A stretch of 64,000 nt of DNA from an uncultured Psychrobacter sp. Its GTDB lineage: Bacteria; Pseudomonadota; Gammaproteobacteria; Pseudomonadales; Moraxellaceae. Positions 37,517 to 45,945 of the stretch are shown one piece after another. The position numbers were made by a program, and so were the translations under genes. Position 1 is the stretch's first letter. Every line of letters begins with the position of its first letter. The stretch spans positions 248,001 through 312,000 of the forward strand of contig CANLDW010000003.1 in NCBI GenBank assembly GCA_947489525.1, read 5' to 3'. Under the pieces are notes generated by a model. The model saw only the letters and a list, made by a program, of their open reading frames with translations, was not told where the DNA came from and did no database searches.

Positions 37517-40390
37517 TTAGTCTTTCCATGCCGTTTGTACAGGTTCAAAGCCCAGCACTTTGTCAGTAAGCAGTTTACTCAAGCGGCTACTGCTACTACC
37601 AAGGCCATTCAAGCGTATTTCAGCCATAATTGCTTGATTAGGCTCGTCTTGCACGTTTAGATCATTGTAGTAACGACGACCATATACCGCAAAACCAATA
37701 CAGCAGTCCTCGTAATCAACACCTATCAACGAATCAAGCATTTTGTTGCGCTCATAATCGTATTGGCCTTGAGCCAAGACTCGCCACTTACTATTTATTG
37801 GGAAAACAGCGGAAGCGGTAAGCGCGGATAGCGGTAATTGATTGGTATTGTCATCGCGCTGACGCTTGACGTAACCGATGTTAAATAAACTATTGATAGA
37901 CGGCTGGTAACGCAGCTCAGTAGTGATAAAATTGAGATCATAGCTGCTATCTAGCGCACCGCTGATATCCACCCAAACATTATTGTAGGGCTGTGTACTC
38001 GTATTCCAGACCATTCCTGATGAGGAAGAGTCAAATACAGGCTGCTGATCATCAAGTGTCACCCGGCCATCATCGATATAAAACTGCTCAGCAATGCTAC
38101 CATCAAAACGTGTCACACCCGTTGCATCGATGTAACGATAGTTGATACCTGGCGTGATGGCATGCAAATCTTGCAAACGGTCGTGTCCTAAAAACCAACT
38201 ATCAGAGAATAGTTGCTCGTAGTTGATTGAAGCAATCCGCGAATTAAAGTTAGGAATGTCGTTTTGATCTTCAAAAGGGGAGTAGGTATATTTCAAGCGG
38301 GGGTTTAACAGCTGATAACCGCCTAAACTGTCGTTAAAAGCGCCAAACGGTGAACCTGCTTGATACAGATAGAGTCCAGCATCGACGCTCGCTTGTGGCA
38401 CAAACACAGATTGATCACCATCTTCCTCAGTAAGGTTATTTGCCTCTAGACTGTCCTCATCATAAGCAGTATACAAATGCTGCAAGCTCAACTTAGGCTT
38501 CACGTAGCCCCAAGTCTCTTCCATAGGATAGGCGGCGCTCAATGTATTGTAGATACGCGTGCCACTCTTTTCGTTCTCAGAGCCATCATCAATAGACTTT
38601 TTAAAATAAGCTAGGTCGTGAGTCCCTGTAATGTCAAACTGCTCTGCCCACGGTAGACGATAATTTAATGTCAGCTGCGGTAAACGCGAATAAGGCTTGT
38701 CCTTATCTTCTAATGCCTCACCCGTATTTGTGAAGGCATCCAAGGACTGAAAAGTTTCAACCTTAAGCTCGCCTGTAATGTAGTCATTATAGTAATTCAG
38801 ACGAGCGCGTCTAGGCAGGTTTAACGTATTGTTAGTGAGACCGAGCGTATCAAAGTCAGAGATATAATCAGCGTCTGATACGTAGCTGTATTTGGCATCC
38901 CCACTTAAGCGCGGGATACTATTAGATGACCAGTAGTGATCATAAAAAAAACTTTTACGATCCTCATTATCAAACTCTTTATCGTTAGGTAGATAAGCAC
39001 CCGTAAAAATCCCCTCACCAAAGTCTTCGGTCAAATAACGAAACTCACCGGCAAGCATAGGATTACGGTTGGTATAGATACGAGTATTAATCGTGGCATC
39101 ATAGTTGGGAGCAAGGTTAAGGTAATACGGAAGATCGACCTCAAGACCACTGTCACTATTTACCCCAGCGCTGGGTAATAAAAATCCGCTACTGCGTCTG
39201 CTGTCAATAGGAAAGTTAAAATAAGGTAAATACAACACTGGCACATCCGCAATACGCAAGGTGGTATTGTATGCTTCACCGCGACCAGTTTCCGTATCTA
39301 GATCGATATTTTTGGCTTCAAGCTGCCACTTACGATCCGTTGGTGGACAAGTCGTAAACATGACCTCATCAAGCTCGTACTGAGTATCGTTGGGCTTGTT
39401 AAGCTGTTTGGCATAGCCGTGTGCTTGTAGCGGCACACTGGCAAACGCCACCTCTTTAGCGGTTGATTGCCGATTTTGCGTATTGTAAGCCAAGCTATCA
39501 GCAACGCCAATAAGCCCACCTTGATTAGCGCGCTGGCTCAAAGAGACTTTGTTTGCATCTGATAAAGCAGTACGCCTCTCGCTACTACCGACATCACCAA
39601 TGGCTTGATCGGTGAACATCACGCCACCTTGTGCGCTTGCTGTATTGCTAGCGAGATCTAAAACAACGCTATCTGCTCTGATCTGCTGAGTACCTTGATT
39701 GACAATGACGTTGCCTGATAGCTCAGCGTAATCGACACTGTCGTAGTAGCCATAGTCAGATTCTGCGAATAACGGTACTTCACCGTTTGGATCTAGGGTG
39801 GTTTGATCAATAGAGGCGTCACTGGCAGCGCGCTGATAGTTCGCACTTTGCTCAGGATAGACCCATTGACCTTCGCAGCGCTGGAGGCTATCTACTTCAA
39901 GAGCGCTAGGTAATAGTTTAAGATTGCGACCTAGTTTAGGTAGCGTTTGTCTCGCTACTGATGTGCGCTTTGGTAGCCCATCAGGTCGTGCTGGGTCTCT
40001 TAGTTGAGAGACATCGGTATCAGGCGTAAGCTCATAAAATTCTGCCAAGCGTACTAGGCTGTCTTGGACGTTATCGCTATCAACGTCGAGACGACTACTA
40101 CGGGTAATCGGACTGATGACTTGATCAGTCTGCTGATTGCCGTCTGTAGTTTGACTGTCATTACTAGGAGTGTCAGCGATATCATCCAAACGCTCTGTAT
40201 TATCGTCATATCGAGTACGAGCGTCATCCAAAATAAGAGCGTCTTCCTCTTTATTAGCATTATTGATTGCTGATACCGCTAAAGGTTCAGGAGCGTTATT
40301 AGCCGCACCAACTGCTAAGCTTGAGAAGCCCAAGGCTCCAAATAAAATCAAACGGATGCTTTGGTAGAGCGGAGAATATAACAAGGGCAC
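37517..40390 (-). CDS. lptD: LPS-assembly protein LptD
   Basis: LptD forms with LptE the outer-membrane translocon that places lipopolysaccharide on the cell surface. A signal peptide (about residues 1-29, ending 'SLAVGAANN') is followed by a roughly 130-residue acidic, low-complexity segment, then the OstA-like periplasmic domain ('GNVIVNQGTQQIRADS') and the large beta-barrel. Four conserved Cys can be seen: 'LQRCEGQW', 'TTCPPTD' and the pair in 'YEDCCIGF', matching the two disulfides needed in E. coli. The length of 957 exceeds 784 in E. coli, mainly in the N-terminal part. The start codon is GTG, with no in-frame ATG nearby. surA follows in the operon. Confidence 0.94.
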   Translation of the reverse strand: MPLLYSPLYQSIRLILFGALGFSSLAVGAANNAPEPLAVSAINNANKEEDALILDDARTRYDDNTERLDDIADTPSNDSQTTDGNQQTDQVISPITRSSRLDVDSDNVQDSLVRLAEFYELTPDTDVSQLRDPARPDGLPKRTSVARQTLPKLGRNLKLLPSALEVDSLQRCEGQWVYPEQSANYQRAASDASIDQTTLDPNGEVPLFAESDYGYYDSVDYAELSGNVIVNQGTQQIRADSVVLDLASNTASAQGGVMFTDQAIGDVGSSERRTALSDANKVSLSQRANQGGLIGVADSLAYNTQNRQSTAKEVAFASVPLQAHGYAKQLNKPNDTQYELDEVMFTTCPPTDRKWQLEAKNIDLDTETGRGEAYNTTLRIADVPVLYLPYFNFPIDSRRSSGFLLPSAGVNSDSGLEVDLPYYLNLAPNYDATINTRIYTNRNPMLAGEFRYLTEDFGEGIFTGAYLPNDKEFDNEDRKSFFYDHYWSSNSIPRLSGDAKYSYVSDADYISDFDTLGLTNNTLNLPRRARLNYYNDYITGELKVETFQSLDAFTNTGEALEDKDKPYSRLPQLTLNYRLPWAEQFDITGTHDLAYFKKSIDDGSENEKSGTRIYNTLSAAYPMEETWGYVKPKLSLQHLYTAYDEDSLEANNLTEEDGDQSVFVPQASVDAGLYLYQAGSPFGAFNDSLGGYQLLNPRLKYTYSPFEDQNDIPNFNSRIASINYEQLFSDSWFLGHDRLQDLHAITPGINYRYIDATGVTRFDGSIAEQFYIDDGRVTLDDQQPVFDSSSSGMVWNTSTQPYNNVWVDISGALDSSYDLNFITTELRYQPSINSLFNIGYVKRQRDDNTNQLPLSALTASAVFPINSKWRVLAQGQYDYERNKMLDSLIGVDYEDCCIGFAVYGRRYYNDLNVQDEPNQAIMAEIRLNGLGSSSSRLSKLLTDKVLGFEPVQTAWKD

Positions 40391-40844
40391 ACCTATGATT
40401 GTAGAGCTTATTGGGGTTTAACAGGTTGTATAAAACTATTATGTTCGTTGTATCTTAAGAGTACATCTGATAAATATCGGCAGCAAACCACGACAGGCTA
40501 CAAGTATATAATCTAAAATGCGTCTAAAAAACCAACAAGCAATTTAAATAACGACTTATCATAGTCAAAAAAAACCAAATCAGCTACACTATTTAGCAAA
40601 TTTTATAGCTTAGACTTGCGAAGTATAGTGATAAAGTCAGGCATAGCGCTTTTGTAGTCGCTTCTAAGCTACAAACAAGCCACAAAACCAGCTCGCAAAA
40701 AAAGGGGTGTCACTATCGAAGCTTGAAGTTGTTTTCAAACAAACACCTGACAGCCTAAGCTGAATTGCCCTATTTTAGCAAGTATTTGTCCGACTTATCA
40801 CAACTTTAGTGATTTCCTCTTTAATTTAACTGGCAACGTTCTTT
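40391..40844. promoter_or_regulatory. Divergent control region of lptD-surA and amgK-murU
   Basis: About 450 AT-rich bases separate the two divergent starts. No gene, repeat or riboswitch is visible. By position it must hold both promoters, but I find no -35/-10 pair strong enough to place them. Confidence 0.4.
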
Positions 40845-41924
40845 ATGACCACTGTAAACCTTACCAATACCACCAGTCGCCAACAGCAGCTCATGCTGTG
40901 GGTACAAAATGCACTCGGTCAACAAGATGTGGTGCTCAATAGCTTACCTGGTGATGCCAGTAGCCGTCAGTATCATCGAGTGCAGCTTGGAGAGGATAAG
41001 TCGGCAAGCGCGCGCTACATCGTAATGGATGCCGCCGATGAACAAGAGGCTATGGCACAGTTTATAACGGTTGCTACGCTTATGGCGCCAGCTATTAACG
41101 TACCTGACATCCTTGGTCAAGACCTTGCCAATGGGTTTTTGTTGCTGCAAGATTTTGGCGCTGTAGAGTTCGCCCATCTATTAGTCGATGAGCCTGCCGA
41201 GACAATTGATGCGCACTATCAATCCGCTATGCAGACCTTGATTGAGCTACAGCGCATCTCCGTTGATACCGCTAGCAAGACTTATAAAATACCGCTTTAC
41301 GATGCTGCCATATTAGACCGAGAAATGGATCTATTTAGCGAATGGTTTATCCCTTATATTGGCGCAGCGCTTGATACTACATTATGGCACAACTCAAAAA
41401 CCGCGCTTATCAATGCGATTTTAGCGCAGCCGCAAGTCGTCGTGCACCGTGATTACCACAGCCGTAATTTGATGCAAGATCAAGCTGATACTAGCCGCTT
41501 AGGAGTTATTGACTTTCAAGATGCTCTCATTGGGGCATACAGCTATGATTTGGTATCACTAGTTCGTGACGCGTATGTCGATTGGCCAGATATGCAAGTG
41601 ACTAAGTGGATACATGACTTTTGGCATAGGCAGCAACAGGCTGGTCTTGAACACGCTTCTAGTGCGGCGCAATTTGAAAACGATGTGAACATTATGGGCG
41701 TGCAGCGTCATTTAAAGGTACTGGGTATTTTTATTCGCTTGTCTAAACGCGACGGTAAAGATCGCTATCTGGCTGATATTCCAAAGGTTATGCGTGATTT
41801 GCTTTTAGAGCTAGATTGGCTTGGTGTGCATGGATCTGAGGATATAAAAAGCGCGGTATTACCATTTAACGAGTGGCTGCGCACCATCGTATTACCCGCT
41901 TATCAAAATGTATTCTTAAAATAA
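40845..41924 (+). CDS. amgK: Anomeric MurNAc/GlcNAc kinase AmgK
   Basis: AmgK phosphorylates the anomeric hydroxyl of N-acetylmuramate (and GlcNAc) so that MurU can make UDP-MurNAc directly, a recycling route of Pseudomonas and relatives that bypasses fosfomycin-sensitive MurA. The protein has the aminoglycoside-phosphotransferase fold: 'LPGDASSRQYHRV' near the N-terminus, the catalytic loop 'VVHRDYHSRNLM' and the metal-binding 'GVIDFQDALIGAYSYDLVSL'. Its 359 residues are normal. murU follows after 20 bases, which fixes the assignment. The divergent neighbour lptD matches the Pseudomonas arrangement. Confidence 0.9.
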   Translation: MTTVNLTNTTSRQQQLMLWVQNALGQQDVVLNSLPGDASSRQYHRVQLGEDKSASARYIVMDAADEQEAMAQFITVATLMAPAINVPDILGQDLANGFLLLQDFGAVEFAHLLVDEPAETIDAHYQSAMQTLIELQRISVDTASKTYKIPLYDAAILDREMDLFSEWFIPYIGAALDTTLWHNSKTALINAILAQPQVVVHRDYHSRNLMQDQADTSRLGVIDFQDALIGAYSYDLVSLVRDAYVDWPDMQVTKWIHDFWHRQQQAGLEHASSAAQFENDVNIMGVQRHLKVLGIFIRLSKRDGKDRYLADIPKVMRDLLLELDWLGVHGSEDIKSAVLPFNEWLRTIVLPAYQNVFLK

Positions 41925-41944
41925 CTATTAAAAAAGGAGTCGTT

Positions 41945-42682
41945 ATGTCAGTGATCACCCAAGCAATGATTTTGGCAGCAGGGAAAGGTACGCGGCTGCG
42001 ACCTTTGACACTTGAAACGCCAAAGCCACTCGTTGAAGTTGGTGGACAGGCGCTGATCGTCTGGCACATAAAAGCGCTAAAAGCTGCTGGTATTACCGAT
42101 ATTACTATCAATGTCTCATGGCTCGCCGATAAGCTCATGGACGCATTAGGTGATGGCTCAAATTATGGAGTTACTATTCACTGGTCCGTGGAAGCGGACG
42201 AACCCTTGGAGACGGCAGGTGGAATTTATAAGGCGCTACAGGAAGATAAGTTAAAAGATGAGCCTTTTATACTGGTCAATTCTGATGTGTGGACGACCTA
42301 TGATTTTACTCAATTAATAAATTATGAGCTTAGCAATGATCAAAAAGCACACTTACTCCTTATAGATAATCCTAAGCATAACGACAGTGGTGATTTTGCG
42401 ATCAATAATGGGCTGGCAAGTGAGCAGCCTATTGGGGACGCTGATAAATACACTTTTTCTGGTATTAGTGTTATATCACCGCGCCTAACAGATGGACTCG
42501 TTGAGGGTCAACCCGCTGCGCTTGCGCCATTACTCAAGCAGGCGATGCTTAAGTTCCAAGTCACCGCCGAGATCATCAGCGACAACTGGATAGACGTCGG
42601 TACACCTGAGCGTCTAGAGCAAGTCAATGATTTTATTAAGGATAAGACAGTAAAGGTCAAAAATAAGCATCAAGGTGCTTGA
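41945..42682 (+). CDS. murU: MurNAc-1-phosphate uridylyltransferase MurU
   Basis: MurU transfers UMP to MurNAc-alpha-1-phosphate, completing the cell-wall recycling route started by AmgK. The nucleotidyltransferase signature 'AMILAAGKGTRLRPLT' with 'TPKPLVEVGG' stands at the N-terminus; 'FILVNSDVWTTYD' contains the metal-binding Asp, and 'NWIDVGTPERLEQVNDF' ends the fold. The start at 41945 has AAGGAG seven bases upstream; the ORF-track start 24 codons earlier lies within amgK. At 245 residues it is slightly longer than the Pseudomonas enzyme. A strong terminator follows. Confidence 0.92.
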   Translation: MSVITQAMILAAGKGTRLRPLTLETPKPLVEVGGQALIVWHIKALKAAGITDITINVSWLADKLMDALGDGSNYGVTIHWSVEADEPLETAGGIYKALQEDKLKDEPFILVNSDVWTTYDFTQLINYELSNDQKAHLLLIDNPKHNDSGDFAINNGLASEQPIGDADKYTFSGISVISPRLTDGLVEGQPAALAPLLKQAMLKFQVTAEIISDNWIDVGTPERLEQVNDFIKDKTVKVKNKHQGA

Positions 42683-42708
42683 GAGCATAAAAGAAAACGA
42701 AAGAAGAT

Positions 42709-42745
42709 AAAATGCCGCGTTAATTGGATTAACGCGGCATTTTTA
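42709..42745. terminator. Bidirectional terminator between murU and the cio operon
   Basis: AAATGCCGCGTTAAT-tgg-ATTAACGCGGCATTTTT is a perfect long stem with a tiny loop and A and T runs on opposite sides, serving murU (plus) and the cioA-cioB-DUF2474 transcript (minus). Confidence 0.92.
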
Positions 42746-42766
42746 CGAGCGGACTTTGATACCGCT

Positions 42767-42895
42767 CTATACTCCCATCGCAAGCTTGATAAGCTGAGCA
42801 ATAATAAAAATAGTGAGTAGGCCGGCTAGATACAACCCAATGAACCACGCCCATTGCGACTGTTTTTTACTTAGTTTTTTACTCAGTTTTTTCAT
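42767..42895 (-). CDS. DUF2474-family small subunit of the bd-type oxidase (42 aa)
   Basis: This gene is too short for the ORF track. It encodes 42 residues: a basic start 'MKKLSKKLSKKQS' and one membrane segment 'WAWFIGLYLAGLLTIFIIAQ', then 'LIKLAMGV'. The 'W.WF.GLYLAG' pattern fits DUF2474 proteins found next to cyanide-insensitive oxidase genes, probably analogous to CydX of E. coli, which stabilises the oxidase. A perfect AGGAGG stands five bases before the ATG. It begins 17 bases after the stop of cioB. Confidence 0.85.
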   Translation of the reverse strand: MKKLSKKLSKKQSQWAWFIGLYLAGLLTIFIIAQLIKLAMGV

Positions 42896-42912
42896 ACTGA
42901 CCTCCTGACATC

Positions 42913-43923
42913 TTAATGCTCATGACTGGTTTTGCCCTTAAAGGTGTAGTAGCCAAAAGCAGTATAGCTTAAGATAATGGGTATCATAACCGCTGCCCCG
43001 ATCAATAAGAAGGATAGGGTGGTATCTGCTGCTGCTGCCTCATGTAACGTCATCTGATAAGGAATAATATAAGGGAAGAGGGCATAGCAGATACCGATAT
43101 AACCCATCAAAAACAAACCAATCGTCAATAAAAACGGACGGTATTCGCGCTCAGTACGCAAATCTTTACGCATAAAATAAAACAAGGCAAGCACAATAAG
43201 CGGCATAGGCGCAAGATAGAGTAGACCTGGGAAGTCAAACCACCCTTCAAGAGCATCGATGTCTGAAAAATACATAGAGATGGTCACAACGACCATAGCG
43301 AGGACTAACGCAGTCAATATCCAGCCAGATATTTTGCGTGCCCAAACCTGTAGCGTGTGCTCAGTTTTGATAATCAGCCATGTCGACCCTAAAAGAGCGT
43401 AGCCAATGACTAAAGCGATACCGCACATCACAGAAAATAACGACACCCAGTCAAAAGCCCCGCCTGTAAACAGACGGTTGCTCGCTTCAATACCTTGCAC
43501 CAAAGAGCCTAGCATAACGCCTTGGAAAAACGCCGCCGCGTAGGAACCAAAGGCAAAAAAGAAGTTCCAGACGTACTGATGTTTTGTGGCTTTAAAGCGA
43601 AACTCAAAAGCTACGCCGCGCATAATAAGACCGAAGAGCATAAAGATAACGGGCAGGTAAAGACCGGTCATAATAATGCCGTACGCGACTGGGAAGGCAG
43701 CGAACAGACCTCCACCGCCGAGTACAAGCCAAGTCTCATTGCCATCCCAAAAGGGCGCAATAGAGTTCATCATGCGGCTACGGTTTTTCTCAGAACCTGC
43801 AAAGGGAAACAAAATCCCACAGCCTAAATCAAAGCCATCAAGCAAGACGTAAACGAACACCGAAAAAGCAATCAAGCCGCCCCAGATTAAGGGTAGATCT
43901 AATACATCACCGTAATTAAACAT
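42913..43923 (-). CDS. cioB: Cytochrome bd-type (cyanide-insensitive) quinol oxidase subunit II
   Basis: The second membrane subunit of a bd-type terminal oxidase that reduces oxygen with quinol electrons. The protein (336 residues) has about eight or nine membrane spans and family motifs 'FVYVLLDGFDLGCGILFPF' near the N-terminus and 'PFWDGNETWLVLGGGGLFAAFP' in shortened form NETWLVLGGGGLFAAFP. Its ATG overlaps the cioA stop (TAATG), so translation is coupled. The short length and partner gene type place it with the CIO subgroup of cydB. It is followed by the DUF2474 subunit. Confidence 0.92.
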   Translation of the reverse strand: MFNYGDVLDLPLIWGGLIAFSVFVYVLLDGFDLGCGILFPFAGSEKNRSRMMNSIAPFWDGNETWLVLGGGGLFAAFPVAYGIIMTGLYLPVIFMLFGLIMRGVAFEFRFKATKHQYVWNFFFAFGSYAAAFFQGVMLGSLVQGIEASNRLFTGGAFDWVSLFSVMCGIALVIGYALLGSTWLIIKTEHTLQVWARKISGWILTALVLAMVVVTISMYFSDIDALEGWFDFPGLLYLAPMPLIVLALFYFMRKDLRTEREYRPFLLTIGLFLMGYIGICYALFPYIIPYQMTLHEAAAADTTLSFLLIGAAVMIPIILSYTAFGYYTFKGKTSHEH

Positions 43924-45413
43924 TAGCGTAACCCTCCATCACTAGCGCCATCACCAGCTGAGTCATCTTTAGTGTTCTCCTCAGGGTTACTGTCGCCGCT
44001 TAGTGCGCGTCCCTGACCCTCAGTAATCGAATGATCATAATACGTGTCTTCGGCGGCATCGTCATAGGGTTGAGGACCTTTGAAGATAAGCTTAGCAATG
44101 TAAAAAGTACCAGCACCAAATACAAAGACATACAAAACAATAAAGCCAATGAGCGTTGTGGCGACTTGCTGAGCAACCAGAGGCGACATGCTCTCGCCCG
44201 TGCGGATGACTTCATAAACGGTATAGGGTTGTCGCCCTGTCTCAGTGACAAACCAACCCGCTAAGATAGCAATAAAGCCTGCTGGCATCATCATCATCCA
44301 TGCACGGTGGAACCATTTACTCTCTAGATCAAACTGTTGTTTTTTAAAGTATTTATACGCGCTAAATAGACCCATAAGAATCATCAGCATACCGATAGCG
44401 ACCATAACCCTAAAAGACCAAAAGACAATAGGGACATAAGGTTGATCCTCAGGAGCCCAGTTTTTTAGTCCTTTGACTTCACCATCAAGCGAATGCGTTA
44501 GGATAAGACCTGATAAATAGGGGATCTTAACCTCGTAATGATTTGTCTGCTCTTCTTGATCAATAACAGCGAACAATACAAGCGGCGCGCCGCGTTCATC
44601 CTCCCATAGACCTTCCATCGCCGCGACTTTTGCAGGCTGATGCTCAAGAGTGTTCAGGCCATGCATGTCACCAATAACAGCCTGCATTGGCGCTACAAAA
44701 ATAGCCATGATCATGGCCATACCGAGCATAATGCGTCCGTGTGCCCTATGTTCGGTATGACGCTTTGACTGCAAATAATAAGCGCCAACGCCGCCAACAG
44801 CAAAAGCAGTTGCCAAAAATGCGGCAGTCATCATGTGAGCAAAGCGATAAGGGAAGGAGGGGTTAAAGATAATCTCAAGCCAATTAGTCGGATACAGTAG
44901 ACCGTCAGCGCCCAGCATAAAGCCCTGCGGCGTTTGCATAAAGCTGTTGGCAGATAGGATCCAAAATCCAGAGATTAAAGTCCCAATCGCAACGATCGCA
45001 GTAGCGGCAAAGTGCATGCGCTTGCTGACACGGCCCCAACCAAAGAGCATAATGCCTAAAAACGATGCCTCCAAAAAGAATGCCGTTAGAACCTCATAAG
45101 CAAGTAGAGGTCCTAATACGTTACCGGCTCTATCAGAGAAGACCGCCCAGTTGGTGCCGAATTGGTAGGACATGACGACGCCTGATACCACACCTAGACC
45201 AAAGACGACTGCAAAAATTTTTACCCAATACTTATAAACCTCAGCGTAGATAGGCTTGTTGGTTTTGAGCCAACGAAACTCAAGCACAGTCAAAAAGCTG
45301 GCAAGTCCAATAGAAAAGGCAGGAAAGACGATATGGAATGAGACAACAAAAGCGAACTGGATGCGAGCGAGCATCAAAGCATCGAGCTGGCTGATTGCAA
45401 ATGAGGCGAACAT
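43923..45413 (-). CDS. cioA: Cytochrome bd-type (cyanide-insensitive) quinol oxidase subunit I
   Basis: Subunit I carries the hemes and the quinol site. The His ligand near the N-terminus is in 'FAFVVSFHIVFPAFSIGLAS'. The quinol loop is short, as in CIO-type and not E. coli CydA-type oxidases. The usual GRQPW motif reads GRQPY in 'GWFVTETGRQPYTVYEV'. About nine membrane spans fit the 496 residues; the last 40 residues are a polar tail. AGGT before the ATG is a fair ribosome site. It is the first gene of the cioA-cioB-DUF2474 operon, which lets the cell respire at low oxygen or when heme-copper oxidases are inhibited. Confidence 0.92.
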   Translation of the reverse strand: MFASFAISQLDALMLARIQFAFVVSFHIVFPAFSIGLASFLTVLEFRWLKTNKPIYAEVYKYWVKIFAVVFGLGVVSGVVMSYQFGTNWAVFSDRAGNVLGPLLAYEVLTAFFLEASFLGIMLFGWGRVSKRMHFAATAIVAIGTLISGFWILSANSFMQTPQGFMLGADGLLYPTNWLEIIFNPSFPYRFAHMMTAAFLATAFAVGGVGAYYLQSKRHTEHRAHGRIMLGMAMIMAIFVAPMQAVIGDMHGLNTLEHQPAKVAAMEGLWEDERGAPLVLFAVIDQEEQTNHYEVKIPYLSGLILTHSLDGEVKGLKNWAPEDQPYVPIVFWSFRVMVAIGMLMILMGLFSAYKYFKKQQFDLESKWFHRAWMMMMPAGFIAILAGWFVTETGRQPYTVYEVIRTGESMSPLVAQQVATTLIGFIVLYVFVFGAGTFYIAKLIFKGPQPYDDAAEDTYYDHSITEGQGRALSGDSNPEENTKDDSAGDGASDGGLR

Positions 45414-45945
45414 AAGGTTACCTGTATCTGTAAGCGAACTTGCACATACATCCCTTTATGAGCAAGTAACGATCCGCAATCTCACATAAGTATCGCGGAT
45501 TGGGTAGTATTATTTGTCTATAAACTGGTGATAACTCTAGTCTATAAGTGCAAATAGATTAAAATTTAGCGAGTTATAGTCCTATTATGCGCCGTCTTAG
45601 GATGTCACTCAATCTAAGTAGTACTTGGGACACGTACCTAGTAGTCACTTACAAGCTATTGAAATTAAAAGAGGTTTTAAGACCTTGTAGTTGTATGCTA
45701 CCTACACCTAAACTCACAGTAAAATATCGCTCAGTATAAAAAATGACTAAATACTGAATAGTAGTGTTTATAAAAGCAAATATAGTAGGGTGTTAAGTAG
45801 CGCTTTATCAGTGATCATATTATTCATCATTAATCATAGTATATGACGCGATGCTTAGCTTTTGTTTATAAGCGTTTAGTTTTGCAACGGTTTGTCAGCT
45901 TTTACAACTTCTACTCAGAGTATTTATCTCCTATTGAATAGGAGA
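45414..45945. other. Long intergenic region before cioA, with hairpins and weak promoter candidate
   Basis: About 530 AT-rich bases hold no gene. In the cioA leader ACTTGC/GCAAGT (45438-45467) and ATCCGC/GCGGAT (45472-45500) are perfect 6-base inverted repeats. On minus, TTATCA-n16-TAATAC further upstream is a weak promoter candidate. Near the far end ATCTCCTATT/AATAGGAGAT (45926-45946) forms a stem at the stop of the next gene, without a T run. No clear FNR/ANR site (TTGAT-n4-ATCAA) was found. Confidence 0.4.

Noticed and set aside
40700-40760. Possible sigma-E promoter (GAAGTT-n16-CTGAC) toward amgK
   Set aside because: Only loosely resembles the E. coli consensus and would point at amgK instead of lptD, where envelope-stress control is expected.
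43522-43827. 101-aa plus-strand ORF inside cioB
   Set aside because: Shadow of a membrane gene; composition is Lys/Thr-rich as expected for the complement of hydrophobic codons.
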